Below, in pieces: positions 25,001 to 37,590 of a stretch of 64,000 bases of DNA. The notes beneath the pieces were generated by a model. That model saw nothing but the letters and a program-made list of their open reading frames with translations, had not been told where the DNA came from and did not search any database. The translations under genes were made by a program, and so were the position numbers. Each line of letters starts with the position of its first letter. Position 1 is the first letter of the stretch. The stretch is from Sthenelais limicola (taxonomy: Eukaryota; Annelida; Polychaeta; Phyllodocida; Sigalionidae): NCBI GenBank assembly GCA_942159475.1, contig OW804096.1, forward strand, positions 45,445,744 through 45,509,743, given 5' to 3'.

Positions 25001-28000
25001 GTACCTGCTTCTGGTAATGGCTTAATGGTAACGAGACCCAATCAGAGCCTTGAGGTTAATGCTAATGAGTTTGGAAACGACAATGCTAACAATGGGTATT
25101 GTGGTTACTGTTGCGTATGCAACTGTCCTGACTCTTCCCCTTGGACACTACCTGTTGAACTTGTGCTACCCGAGCTGGTGGCGTGCTTTCATAATAAATT
25201 GGAATCCAACCATTCCACCACTTTCTTCATATTGGCTCTGTGAGAGAGCTGGCTATCTTCTGCAGACAGAGAGGGGGAGGGGGTCCTCAGTCCACACAGC
25301 CCCTGTGCTGCTAGAGTTACATCGCTATCCGGAGCAGCAATTGTGGTTTCTTGATAAACCGTCTCAGTGGTGAGCATAGGTGTCTGATTGGTGGGAGCTG
25401 GTATTCCCAGCTGCATTTTCTCACCATCTACACACGTCTTAATGTCCGTGTGAACTACTCTTACCTCTCCCCTCACAATCTCAGGTACCATTGCATCTGA
25501 TCCAACTCCTCCTGGAGATAATGCCTCTGTCTTTTGCTGGTAGCACCTGCACCTTATCTTAGCTGGAGGAGGTGTAAAAGGAGGAGCAGGAATGGCGTCA
25601 GCTGCTGTGGGTGGTGCATTCCTGAAACCAATTCTAGACAGGTGTTGCTCCTCTGGGGTAGCAACCCTCCCTCTCTGACAGGGACCAACACATCAGACAT
25701 GGCTACGTCCTCTTCCATGCTATCTCCATGTGCTGTCCTCCTATGATTTCTCATATTCTGTTGGCGGCCAGTCCTAAAAATCTTTGCACAGTCTCCACAC
25801 TTTTTCCCCATTGTAAGGTTCTGATGTGTCCTCACGTGTTCAGCTAGTTTGCTGGCACTGGGAAAAGTCCTGAGACACCCTTCATTTTATTCACTTAGTT
25901 TTGCCTTGCTTTTACTTTATTTTGTAATATGTAGCAGGCAGGTCCAATATTAGACACTGTCTATATTTTAACTAGAAATAGATGTACAAATAATAGGGAT
26001 AGCAAAATAAAACAAAATTTAAGGGATATTCGGAAGAGCTGTGACTGTCACAGAGATTATTCCTCTTTCCATAGGTTTCTCTCTTTTAATTCTACATTGT
26101 ATGACAATTGTTGCAAATGTAATATGGAAATAAAAATCTATTATTATTATTATTAATAGCAGGCACAGACCTGCTTCTTTCCCATGTCTCTGAATATTCT
26201 CCCATGACCTCAGGTCTACGCGCTTGAGAATGGCCTTCACAAGATCTGTGTGCTGTTGTTCTTTGCTCCTGGTGTCTGTTCTCTTTTAGGGGTCAAGAGG
26301 TGGTGGTGTAACAGGTCGCCCGTACTGGTCTTCACTTGGTTTTACGGTATCTGGGACCACCCTGGCTCCAACATGAGCTGGTTTCATGATGTCACCGTGG
26401 ACAACCTTTTTTCTCCTTCCTCTCTCCACCCTGTAAACCACATCACCAAATCTCTCTATCACCCACCATGGGCCTGTCCAAAACTTCGTAAACTTTGGTG
26501 ACCTGCCAACATGTTTTATTGGCTGGAATATCCACACACTTTGGCCTTCACTATACTGAACTTCCCGCACATTCATATCACAGTATTCCTTTTGTCTAGC
26601 CCTGGTTGTTTGCATGGCTTCAAAGGCTGTTACATGTGCCTTCTCTAACCTCTCCAGCAGGTGGAGGGCATATCCACTGGTAGTCTCTGCTCGCTGGCCT
26701 GGCGGGTTTCCATAAGCCACATCCCAGGGCATATTCATCTCTCGACCTAGGGCTAAGAAGTTTTGTCTGAAACCTGTGGTTTTGTGTGCTGTTGCACGGT
26801 AAGCACTCGTGACAAAGTTGATGTAATTATCCCAATCTGTGTGTGTTTCATTTACTAGCCCCGACATCATGGTTCCAAGAGTTCTATTAAGCCGCTTGAC
26901 AACCCTGTTTGGAGTGGTATGGAGTGGAGTGGGTGCGCCAAACCCCCAACAATTTGGCTACTTCATTGAATAGGTTGGATTCAAAATTTCGCCCCTGGTC
27001 TGTATGTCAGATAAGTGGTGTTCCATATCTGCATACAACCTCTGTGACTACCACCTCAGCCACTGTTTTAGCTGTGAAGCTGTGAAGCCTCTGGTTGGAG
27101 GTGTCCTCCTCTAACAGGCTGTGCAGGTAGCCACATACAGCCCCACGTCTGTAGAGAGGGCGGGTGAATATGCTAACCTCCTGACCTTATCCAATGTCTC
27201 ATCTCTCCCGAGATGGCCTCCTAAAGGCCTCTCATGCATTTCGACGAGATACTGTGCTGATGGTGGAACGTATGCTCTCCACTCCCTATGACCTCCTGGC
27301 GTCCACCTCAGAACTCCCAGCACGCCTTCCTGATCCAAAGTTCTGTTTGAGCCACAGCCAATCTTTCCCTGGTACTCCCAGGTGGCAGCAAGAAAATATC
27401 TTCCTTTCTTGGTGGCTGTCTGTTGTATGTCTAATTATCACTCTTAAATGAATGCATATTGGTTTTGTCATATATATGAAGGTTTCTAATGACATTTTAT
27501 CGCTATAAAATATAAGGGGGACACATGGAGTGTTTTTTAAAAAAATATCATAAAAGGGAAAAATAATTGATCAACATTTTTTCAGGAAAAAATTTCTAGA
27601 AAATTGAATTCTCCTGATTAAAGCGTGGACTATAGCTCATATGAAAGCTCTCTTTATTTCCTACAAACCATTTAATAAGTACTAGGCTGCTACTATTTGT
27701 TATCTATGAAATATTTCCAGTTGATTGACGATAACAAAATATTTCGAAAAAAACCTTAATTTTTGAGGTATCATATCTCAGTGACTATTAAGGCCAGAGA
27801 CACATGTTATATATGAAACGAAAGAGTATTAAGTCCTCTAAAGATGGTTTAATATGACCTAAGCTCTAGATCTCATATTCCGGTGGTTATAAAATAAAAA
27901 GTGAAAGCTGGTTCCCCTAGTGGCCATTTCGGGAACCTTTGCAGAGGCCCAGGGCACGGGACTTTTTTTTGGTAAATGTCCTCTACCATCCCTACATGAT

Positions 28001-30757
28001 CCAGCAAAAAAATGATTTCTTGCAATTTGTTCCTTGCAAAATTTTAGTTTGACTGGACTATTAGTGTGTCGCTCAACCGAAAAGAAATCACCTTGGTTGG
28101 ATAAAATCGGTCGGCCAACCACCGATTTTTTCCCCTAAATCCGTCGGTCCGTCGGCTTAGTGCGTCTCTTGCTTAGGGTCCAGGGATGCAAGTTCTCAGA
28201 TTATCAACTGAATTCAGATATATGGAAAAGTTGGCAAATGTCCCATACAATACACTAAACTGACTTATAAATACGAAAATTTTCTCAAAATCTCATTTGA
28301 CAATATTGTTGATTCAATCTTGTGTTACACCAACAAATGTAGGCAGTTTGAGTAGAGGTTGTACACATGCCATAGGGGAGTGATGTGTAGAGACCGCTAT
28401 CTAAGTGTTCTCACAGAGCCTGGAGCTAACGGAGCTGCCTATCCCTGCCGGGGGAGAGGCGGCCTCAGATCCTAACTGAAGTGAGATTCCAGATATTTCC
28501 GTTAGTCTTTAGCATTGGGTCTATGGAGCGCACGGAAATCCCCGAGTGCCTCCGCTCAAGAACTCCGGGAAGAGTGCAGCAGGTGGAGATCTTTTACACC
28601 CCTTGGACTGACCCAGATACCCACTGTTAGTTAGGCCGCACTGTCCTACAAACACATATGGTCATTTATATGACATATACGCCTTTATATACCTCCCCTT
28701 GGAGCTTGGAAAATATTCCGATTATTTTACCTTAACCAACTTGCATCCCTGACCTGGGTCACTGTCATGCTTGGTGCATTCAAACCCTGCTTTTCGTTGC
28801 TAATCCATTTTATTGGACGTAATTAATTTTGATATGATTTGGGAAAAGTCTCATTTACTGGGAATTGTTCCCTACCATTACCCATAACCTTTCTCATGTA
28901 AATATTTAAAGTGACACTTCTCACTGGACGGAGCCCCATGTCACTGGGACGTGGTCAATAAATTGGAAATTAGTTCCTTTTCTGTCCAATTTGGGCATGG
29001 GGGCAGCACCTTATGATGGCTAGACCGTTTCCACTGGGATTTGAAATGAGTAGAGGCTTCCCGGGAGGCTTCTAACCCATTCATTACACATATTCAATAA
29101 TCATTGAATGAAAACACAATGTTGGTACTCAATACTTCAGATACCGCTATACCTATCATACATGATTACACTAAAAAAGTTTCACTATATTTGATGACGA
29201 CTCATTTTAACTATCTTAGCCACCTTAAGGTATAAATGCCTAATCTCTTGGCGGCGTTAATATATTTAATTTACGGAACAAGACATGCTTTATTATAACA
29301 CAGCAATAATATCAATACAGTCTATTTACTCGGTGTTTGATAATAATAATAATAGCTATTGAATATCAAAATGCGCTACTATGACCAACCTTCCAACATA
29401 CATATCTGTTTCTTTATTCAACCAGGTGCTGCTTTTCGTTGTCGATTTACATGGGTTCAGATTAAGTTTAGATCATCCGTATCGGTCCGCACTGGATACA
29501 GTATTATTACTTAATAAGGTACGTTGAAAGTTACGACAGTGTTTTGGAATTTGTCATCCAAGTTACGTCTAGGTCATAACATATAGTATTATGCTAGAAC
29601 GTTGTCGTGTGTAATACATTTATGTAGATATAACAACGATAAGTTTATGTACTCTAATGAGATTCATAGTGTTATATCTCCAAGGAGCTAGGCTCCGCCC
29701 CCTAGGTGCCAATCAAGTGACGCACGCTTCTGGGGTCGAAGGCCCCAGCTCACATATGCACTGAGCAACTCATCCGATATTAAACATATTGTCTACTACA
29801 AGCTATCTTTCCCTCAAGACCTTATTCTTATTACTCCCTCCTCATCGTAGGCTCCCCTATCTACCTCACTAATAATAGCTCAATATAGATATATCAATGG
29901 TATATGAACAGCTGAACGAGTTACAGGACAAACCCACAAACCCAATCATACGTACACGTTCTCTTTAACTTTTCAATGATATTAATAATTATGTAATAAA
30001 AAAATACTAAAACTGTTGTGCACATAAAGATATAAAAGTCTTCTTTTGTTTATGAGTGACATCATTATGTTTTCAATTTTCAGGAATTGGAACTTTACAA
30101 GCCTGAACTTATTGGTAAACCAGCCCTACTTGTACTAAACAAAATTGACCACGAAAATCCAAGTGTTAATGTAGAGGAATTGGTGAAGAGAGCGAAAGAT
30201 TTATCTTGTAAGTTTAAATCTTTTGAATTTCTCCGAGGGAACGGTTTTAGCTAAAATAGCTTAGTAAAGACATACATATCTGTATTAAAAGATTATAACT
30301 ATTCTATTTATAACTGTACACATTTGTATATGCTGGAAATGCCTCCTGGAGGGTCAAACAACTCCTGATCCCTGAACAGTCTGGTCGCTTAGCAATGTTC
30401 TTCAATAATAATTGGTTTTCAAATTAGTTTAATAGAACATGCTCGTAATTCTTCTTTATTTCCCAATATTTCCCTGTCTTTTGCCGCATTAGATAATTTC
30501 TCACTATTTTCTCTCCTTCAGCCTATGAAACAGATCTTGATGAAAACTTTCGCCCTGCCAATTTCGTACAGTTTGATGACGTCATATCTATATCTGCCAA
30601 GCGGAAACTATCTACAGATTATCTTAAGGACAGATTGCGAGAGTTCATAGATTTATATGCCGATAGGGAATTATTTGCTCATAGTAAAGAAACAAGCTTA
30701 GACACTGCGAAACAAAACACTAAAACAGTTACTCAAAAAGGACCTGTACTCATTTAG
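19008..30757 (+). CDS. GTPBP10: GTPBP10, Obg-family mitochondrial GTPase (9 exons, complete)
   Basis: Exons: 19008-19079, 21138-21325, 21587-21678, 22090-22234, 22506-22579, 22909-23054, 29426-29518, 30084-30207, 30522-30757. All junctions obey GT-AG and phases join, giving 1170 nt and 389 aa, close to human GTPBP10 (387 aa). GTPBP10 assists late assembly of the large mitochondrial ribosomal subunit. The N-terminus is short and basic, consistent with mitochondrial import. An Obg fold follows ([19 protein letters not shown]). The G domain shows GFPNAGKST (G1), [10 protein letters not shown] (G3), NKID (G4) and SAK (G5). The lineage-typical RRFIAGPG and FLKHVERT segments are present. The second exon junction was chosen at GG|GTACGG because this keeps frame and alignment length. 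Intron 6 (6.4 kb) hosts a large TIR element; intron 1 hosts a tandem repeat and a MITE. Confidence 0.93.
19734..20138. repeat. 135-bp tandem repeat, three copies
   Basis: Units begin GGTGATTTTGCGCATTGAG at 19734, 19869 and 20004, giving a constant 135-bp period. Read by eye, the three copies are essentially identical through the end near 20138 (GAGGTAAAGCTT). The lack of divergence points to very recent amplification. It lies in GTPBP10 intron 1. Confidence 0.9.
20166..20826. mobile_element. hAT-like MITE with TIRs and imperfect 8-bp target duplication
   Basis: The ends CAGAGATGCCAA and TTGGCATCTTTG are inverted with one mismatch. The flanking octamers TCTTCATT and TAATCATT match at 6 of 8 positions, consistent with a worn 8-bp hAT duplication. 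Inside, the block GGTCTGGGGCCCGCCTAGGG occurs twice in direct orientation (about 20225 and 20716). Near the right end are CCCGG and GGGACAC blocks. No transposase ORF. Confidence 0.6.
21697..21795. repeat. Short dispersed repeat, copy 1 (partner at 41345-41443)
   Basis: About 95 bp with ends AATATATATTA / TAATATATATT and a core containing CAACTCAACTGAAACAGACC. It is similar (roughly 80% by eye) to 41345-41443. It lies in GTPBP10 intron 3. The inverted AT ends suggest a tiny MITE. Confidence 0.5.
24421..25890 (-). pseudogene. Degraded ORFs with C2H2 fingers and a Cys-rich CXC-like tail
   Basis: Read along the minus strand, 25890-25554 encodes two finger-like units ([17 protein letters not shown], then CGDCAKIF...HRRTAH); 25491-25189 is an open frame without motifs. 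The frame from 24989 ends [20 protein letters not shown], then a TAG, then continues as [13 protein letters not shown] frameshift after that leads to the cysteine-rich stretch [21 protein letters not shown] to about 24440. The DP..WGW plus CXC arrangement resembles the tail of large repeat-encoded proteins common in invertebrate genomes. Stops and frameshifts show it is dead. No function is assigned. Confidence 0.5.
26286..27338 (-). pseudogene. Ty3/gypsy-type integrase fragment (H2C2 finger, partial core, C-terminal domain)
   Basis: From 27338 downward the minus strand encodes an H2C2-type zinc-binding segment ([22 protein letters not shown]). It is followed, with stop codons and a frame change, by the second half of an rve integrase core ([16 protein letters not shown]). 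From 26870 to 26286 comes a clean frame for the post-core and C-terminal domain ([37 protein letters not shown]). The spacing between H2C2 and core is too short, so the part with the first catalytic Asp is deleted. A retrotransposon-derived or Ginger-like origin is possible; it cannot be functional as read. Confidence 0.75.
28064..29425. other. Remainder of GTPBP10 intron 6
   Basis: About 1.36 kb between the TIR element and exon 7. A GC-richer block at about 28380-28640 differs in composition from its surroundings and may be another old insertion. I recognise no gene, RNA or element in it. Confidence 0.4.
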
Positions 30758-30960
30758 ATACGCTTGAAATATCTTGTTGAAAGAATGTGATACCGAAATA
30801 TGTTTGACTTTGTTTCAATAATACATTAGAGCCCATTGTCCACTCATACTAATTGGGCATATCATAGTCATATCAGTTTTGGTAAACATTTGAGCCAGCA
30901 TGTCTGAAGGTTCCTTAACGAAATCAAAGAAAACACATGCATGTATATTGACAGATAATT

Positions 30961-30966
30961 AATAAA
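30961..30966 (+). promoter_or_regulatory. Candidate GTPBP10 poly(A) signal
   Basis: AATAAA lies 204 bases after the GTPBP10 stop codon, the nearest canonical hexamer. The next gene converges from the right on the minus strand, where TTTATT at 31075-31080 (AATAAA on that strand) could end the TMEM272-like transcript. This would leave only about 100 bp between the two transcript ends. Confidence 0.45.
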
Positions 30967-32920
30967 GGACTTATATGGACGCAATATTGAGTCTACTTTG
31001 AGAATGAATTATCAGCATTAGGGACGCACGAAATAAATTAATGAATATACTCAGACAGATTCAAACAATTAGATTTTATTTGTAGCAAGAGAGAATAAAC
31101 CTTAATGTCATTCATGGTACAGCTTCTATATGTCTAAATAGACCATCACCACTAATGTCGTACTCTTGTTGCCCATTAGCCGGCGCGAATGAAGATCAGC
31201 AGTCCATATACAAAAATAAAACACACAAATTCCTGCATGGTTCATGAAAGAACACGCAGATACAAACATTTACATCGTGTATGTATCTAGCTAATCAAAT
31301 ACTTGGTACTCACTCTCGTCAACACAAACAGCGAAGCACAGTTTAGTAAAATATTCATGAATACATCATATGCGCAATACATTGTTCCATTATACCAGGT
31401 TTGGCGAACTGAAACTTTCGAATCAATATATATCACTCAGACAATCTGTCTATTTCCCCATGGGTGGATAAGAAAATACCTTACAAACTCTGAATCAAGA
31501 ATAAAGTACCGGTATTAGGATATGCGGACAGATCTACTGGGGCAGTGTTAGTGGAATCATACTATCCGTATGCTAAAGATCTCTAGCGCTTTCATGTCAT
31601 GTTAATAACATAACATGAAACATAAGTTTTAGTAAAAGAATACCATGTATAATGGTAATAAAGTAAGCCTGATCAACCAGGAGTGGGTCCAAATATGGAG
31701 ATGGAGTATGAAAATCGAAAAGCTATCTTTTGTTACAGATACAGAGCACCTTGTGTTAATATTTTCAATTCATAGGTTAGTCTTGGTCTAGGAGGAGCCC
31801 CCTCTCAGCCCGCCATGCACCCGCCCCTGATAACATGCCAGGACCTTTAATCATGGCTTTTCAATCAATTTAATTGAGCTGGAGCTCCAAATTCTCATTG
31901 GGTGGAGAGAGGAAGATTTATCCTTGTTAACCAATTTTTGAAATTTGCATTTTTATAATATCGACACAGTCACCATTTGATGACCGAATCCAGTATCAGA
32001 AGACAAATCAATTTGTAGTTCGTAGCAGAATAACTTTCGTAGCAGACTTTTCAGCAAGAAAATAGGACATGTGTCAGTTTTTGTCACGACATGACGTTTT
32101 TTTAAAAACTCAATTTTCCTTATGCTACTTCCTATTTTGAATTTTAAGGGGTTATGTCCTTAATTATCTAGTATACCTTTTAGTGATTATTTCAAGTGGG
32201 ATGCAAAGATACTGGGGAAACTTTCGAGTTTTCTGCTGACACATACACAACACTTATATATAAATGAAATAATAAAACAAACATCCATAACAACAAAAAC
32301 AATAGTTTGTTTGAAAGCTCGCATAGTACTAGTATAACGCGATAAAAATGTGTTAAGGCTTGTCTACCCACTAATTTGACTTCGATCTATATAAATTCTT
32401 AAAATAAATTTCTTAGATAGCCACAATATAACTGCTTTTGCATCGAGTGAAGAGTTACGGTGTTGTCATGGATATAAGTTCGGGCCATCTAGAAGGACAT
32501 CTCCACTTGGATAACTATTTTGAGTAAGTTTGGCGCATTGTCTATTGAAAAATATATGAGATTTCATGACCAATAGAGGAATAACCATCACCCTTACAAC
32601 ACTTAATTTTACCAAGAGGCCATCAAGGGAGTGTTCACGAAATACACGACCCTAAGTACGTAGTGCACGTATCGTTGACATGACATTAACTGATTTTGTT
32701 GATACCAAACTACATGACGGTTCTTCAGCTGCGTTACAATTATTTGAGAATAGGTCGAATCGTTTTCAAAGGCGTTAGAATTTAAGGATAAATAAAAATA
32801 TTGCTGGCTGCTTGGGGCCGGTACAACTACAAAGCAAACTTAAATCCCCCATGTCTAATATTGATATGACCCATGAACACCCCTATTGCCTCTCTAACAA
32901 GTATTGGACTGTGTTGTTCC
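30967..32920. other. Probable 3' UTR of TMEM272-like gene A / intergenic
   Basis: AT-rich DNA without coding exons. Most of it may be the minus-strand 3' UTR of the gene ending at 32921. Nothing else is recognised. Confidence 0.4.
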
Positions 32921-35900
32921 CTAGTTGCTCTCCTCATCGGGCTTTTTGCCACAAAGACCACAGCAGATCATACAGCAACAGAAGCCAAAACAGAAGAGGA
33001 GACTGAGGGCCATAAAGATCCACTTGATGGTGATGAGCCAGAAGGCAAACAGGTACGTGCCCTCCTGACAGAAGTGGTTAGGTCTAAGTACGTTTAGGGT
33101 GCCGTCATAGTCGCCATGGATGTGATAGACCCAATAGCTCCCTGAAAGAAAAAGATATGGGATTAACTCGACCCATGTCAGGCAATGATTGTAATTAAAT
33201 TAGCTTTATCTACATCGGCACTAAACCACTTCTAGCTTGGGTAGCACGACTATAGTATTCCTTATTATAAACTAAAGTAGGGCCTACACATAGTTTTCAA
33301 AGACAACATATTAGATTTTTATGGCTAGGGTTTAGTAAGATAAGTTAAAGTAACCCCATTTCCGTATCTTGGAGGCATGAAACGTATCTTGGAGGCATGA
33401 AACGTCGCCATGACCTGGCATTGCAAATGATTTCCACTGAAGGGTCAAAACTCCATTCTATTGATATGAAATATAACCTCCATAATTATGTTGAATTCAT
33501 TTAATTGTGAATATCACGTAATTCGTTTACAAATACATGTACCGTACAGCACTTACCTGCGATGAACCAACCGAAGAGGAAGATATTAATACAACCGTCG
33601 AAAGGGTTTGCTGGCTTCCTATCGTCTTCTGTGGTTTCCTTTTTCCTGTGGAAGCACTATGAGGGAAAGAGGCAATAGATGGTTTTTGAATGACAAAATA
33701 TCATATCTCCAGTCTGAACAAGGTTAATGCACAGATATCAGCTATACATGTATACATGCACGACCTGTGAAGCAGATTCCATACGCATGACAATGTGTAA
33801 CTATAATCATTAATTAGCCCTCATTATCGTTTATGAACATATAGGCTCCACCCATAAGCAGTCACATCCCATCAAATACATGAATGTTCATAAAGCTAAA
33901 ATTGTTTCTATGTCACTTTCTAGTAATGGCAAATGTATCTTTATCGAGAGGTTGTGATCACAGGGGGGGGGGGGGGGGGGGGGGGGGGCTGTAATGTGCA
34001 CGAACGTATATCCACCTAGCTCATGCATGGGCTTATGAATATTGAAGATCGCTATGTTACCGATATAATATATGAGAGATCAATTGAGTTATATGATATG
34101 TTAGTCCGTTGATTTATATATTATTTCCAGTAGAAGATGATACCTTACAAGTCTAAACTATTTGGAATCTACCAACCCATTCTCCAAGGTTTGCCAGAGC
34201 TTTCAGTAGGCCAAATGCACCCGCTACTATCAGATAAATGGGTACATAGCGCTCCCGGGGACACTTATCCAGTCCTTTAGCACCTGTCAATACACATGAT
34301 GTCATATTTATATGGATTATCCTTCAGATTATGCTAGTTATCTATAGACAATTTTGTTGTAACTTCATAATATTATGTGACGTGTTACCAGAAAATGAGT
34401 CATAAGTCACAAAATTGATATTATTCAAAGTGTAAACTTATCCACACGATCTCCATGTAGAAATGCTCTCGTGTTTTTGGTATCTGGCGCGTTGAGTAGT
34501 ATGAATTCATGTACCAAATTTCAAGACAGTGACAGGTGACAAGACAAACATATTCTTGCATTTTTATATTTAGCTACTTTATTAGTAATTGTCCACGCAG
34601 AAATATTGCAAACTTTGTTTTTCAAAAATAAAAGATAGAAATACTCTTCTAGATTTCCAGAATGTTAACATCATTGGAATCTACTTGATATCATCTTTTG
34701 AAATATGATGATGGTGTCTCAAAATCCTTTTTTCGACATATGACTCATTTGTCTATGACACATCACATAGGCATATATATGGACTAACTGCGGTATACTT
34801 TGGTGGATTTGGTGGATTCACAATACCTGGTATAATAAGATTTGACAAGTAGAAGATAGTAGGTTCGCTTATAAGATCAGAGTAATATAATGAATACAGA
34901 TACGTACCTACTACTATCATAGCAATGGGAATGATAAAAAGTATCACAATCCATATGAAGGTACAAACTGAAAACAAATAATATAAAATATGTAAAGTCG
35001 CTTTTCATTGTTGGTATTGCATTTTTCTGAATTAAATAATGTACAGTACATTCGGAACTTAATTCGTGTCTTGATGAATGATATTCTGATTTGTTAAAAC
35101 TTGAAATGATTTAAGAACTAAGAGCTGTTAATTGTTAATATGTTGTAAAATTTAGGGCAAACGAAGGGAACCTTTGTTCCATAGAATTTATAATTGAAGC
35201 ATGGTGAGTAGATTTTACCCCATCCGAAAAGATTGTAAAGTCTTTCCAAATGTCAAGAAATTCATTATATTTTTAGCTATGCATATTGCTCTCACCCGTT
35301 CAGACAATTGTAGCCTGATCAAGGATAAAGATACACGTTTATATAACGGAAAGTACACTAATTAAGACCACAGAACTACAACTATGTTACTAGTTCTGGG
35401 TTAAGAGCAACCCTAGATATTCATATGGAGCACACCAAAATTCTATATCTGGTAGGTATTGCCCAATCTCTATGAATTATGGACCAACGATGAAGACCAA
35501 GAATTGGCTGATGAACAACCCAAGAATAGCGACGGCAACAATATATATTAGGCCTACTGAGACATAATGGAACCCGTCTTTACAGACGATGGGCCCCAAA
35601 GCTACAGCAGTGGCCTGAGGTATGATTTCTACAAATTGACGACCACACTCTCACTAGTAAGCTCAGTGTGATGGATAGGCTGAGGCTGAGACATATAGTC
35701 CCAAGTAAAAGTACAACTACTTCAAAGAGAGTAAATTGTATCCAATCTCCATCTGTCAGTGTCAAACAATACATTTCTTATACAGTAAATGCAAGTATGT
35801 CAGCCAATGAACTGTTACGAAAATAATATAAGGAATCAAACATAACTATAAACTTAATAGATACAATAAAAAAAAAACGAAAAATATCTTATGAAAACAT

Positions 35901-36724
35901 GCAAGGTCACCAATGGTGGTATCATATTTATATAATATAACATAATTATAAATAACGGTTTTGTGACTTACCTGTACCACAAAAGAAGTGGTTAACAACT
36001 CTTCGGCCATAGTCCACATTCCCAGAAGACTGGGCTTTCATAGTATGTAATTGTCCCTGGATCTCATCATAGGAGGGCGGCTTGCCACTACTCTTAGCTA
36101 GATGAGAGAATAGAAATATAGCTTCTTTTAATGGCGGGCAACCTATAGTCATTTTAATTGTATAATCATTATTTGATAGTCAAGAGCACTTAGGTTTGAA
36201 TATATTTTTTAATCGCCGGACAGATTAATAATATCTGTTATGAATTAACTATTTTTTAATTGGAGAAGTTATCAATCAGAGATCCTATTTTTTTTTACAT
36301 AGCGTTAACTTATTTAATTTATTATTTTATTTATTTTTATTTTTTCCCCAGCCATTGCCAGATCGGGGAAAAATTAGGTAGAAATGATTAATACAAAGTA
36401 TGACAGAAACTATCCCATATTTATATATTGATTGATTGATTAACATTTTCACAGATTCAGAAAACATACCCATGGAGATGTAAGTTATAGGTTTTTAGTC
36501 TTTTCATTTGAATGGTTATAATCCTCTATCATTTTGTATAAAGTAACTAGATGCATTAATTATAAGAAATGCTTCTTTATTTATAAATAGTGAGACAATG
36601 TTGTGCTCTTTAAGATCTTGGAGTATTTATATCAATTTTGCAGACATAGGTGCATCCTGCACTCACCTGGGGTGTAGGCGGGCGGCCTGGTCTCTGTGTA
36701 GTCGGGCACTTCGGAGGACTCCAT
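32921..36724 (-). CDS. TMEM272-like four-pass membrane protein, paralog A (6 exons)
   Basis: Exons in transcription order: 36724-36667, 36097-35972, 34967-34908, 34283-34177, 33656-33557, 33141-32921 (stop 32923-32921); 672 nt, 223 aa. All phases join. The N-terminus has two PPxY motifs (PPAY 14-17, PPSY 26-29), then an SSGNVD segment. A first hydrophobic helix follows (FIWIVILFIIPIAMIVV), then CPRERYVPIYLIVAGAFGLL, FDGCINIFLFGWFIAGSYWVY and a last helix YLFAFWLITIKWIFMALSLL leading into a Cys-rich FCCCMICCGLC tail likely to be palmitoylated. The pattern fits the TMEM272-like family of small vertebrate and invertebrate membrane proteins, whose function is poorly known. PPxY motifs recruit WW-domain proteins such as NEDD4-type ligases. 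A TTTAG directly before the ATG suggests a separate 5' UTR exon. Donor of exon 4 is a weak GTTGGT. Confidence 0.82.
33963..33988 (+). repeat. 26-base poly(G) tract
   Basis: An uninterrupted run of 26 G lies in the fourth intron of TMEM272-like gene A. It can form G-quadruplexes, and its exact length is prone to sequencing error. Similar shorter G/C runs occur at about 9111, 14211, 19508, 36999 and 38947. Confidence 0.9.
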
Positions 36725-37590
36725 CTAAAGCAACGATACATATTCTACATTAATTTCATATTCCAGTAATATTTATTTTTTATTGTGAATTTACGTAGCA
36801 CCAATAATATATAATATATATATACTGCATGGTATAAGAGAAGCAGGGACAGCTTTCAAAGAAATTATTCCTGTAAAATATTATCTCAGACTACGATCCA
36901 GAAGTAAATCGCCCCAGATTCTACATTTTAATGTGATAAATTAGCTGCTTATGAGAAAACGTTAACCTCTCTCTATAGTCTATTGGACCGTCTAGCCTCC
37001 CCCCCCCCCCCCTCCCACACAAAGCTCTTGATTGTTGTGTTGACAAATGTTGGTCATGCTCTGTTGAGCCTGACCAACTCCACCCGGTAGGTAGAGTGTT
37101 GATAGGTACTTATTTGGCAATGTTCGGTAAGCAATGTTTGTAACGGAATTCGGTAACCACATTTTTTGTTCGTTTTTTAAATATGGCCTTATGAAACTAT
37201 TCCTTCCGTCCATGTTGTAGAGTAGTATCACTGATATAGGTAGAGAGTGATAATAGCGTAGTTTTACGGGGGAAATACATCAGAAAACACATATCCCCTC
37301 GCCATGCATAAGTATATAATGAGAGACCCGATTTATCGGGCATCGGTCGAATGTTCAATGAATAGCCACGCTATGTACACATAGGCGATTAGATGCCGTC
37401 CGTCCAGAAGTATCAAAACCGCTAGGTGGCCCTTCGGGATGATTTATTTTTGTGCCAGTGTACTACCGTATACCCTTATTGTTTTGGTTGCCAACGAACT
37501 CCCCTCCACCCAGCCCCCGACCCAGCCGTCCCCTTCCCACCCCCCAAGCTACCCCACCCCCACCCCCATCCCAACCCCACCCGTGGGGTA

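Larger units (their letters stand above)
23309..28060. mobile_element. 4.75 kb element with ~0.5 kb terminal inverted repeats inside GTPBP10 intron 6
   Basis: The left arm, about 23309-23820, reappears reversed at about 27560-28060 with perhaps 85-90% identity by eye. Examples are GGAAATATTTCATAGATAAC on the left and its reverse complement near 27710. The outermost bases are TAGTCCAGTC and GACTGGACTA. Both ends are flanked by TTA (23306-23308, 28061-28063), consistent with a 3-bp duplication; a TA duplication with GTCC ends is the alternative. The interior carries, on the minus strand, relics of a gypsy-type integrase, C2H2 fingers and a Cys-rich domain, all broken. It is therefore a composite or non-autonomous element. 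Confidence 0.65.

Noticed and set aside
32873..33097. Plus-strand ORF with a signal-peptide-like hydrophobic start and acidic tail, ending near a GTACGT donor
   Set aside because: It is the exact antisense of the last coding exon of TMEM272-like gene A, whose frame, stop and splice phase are well supported; the hydrophobic look is an antisense effect.
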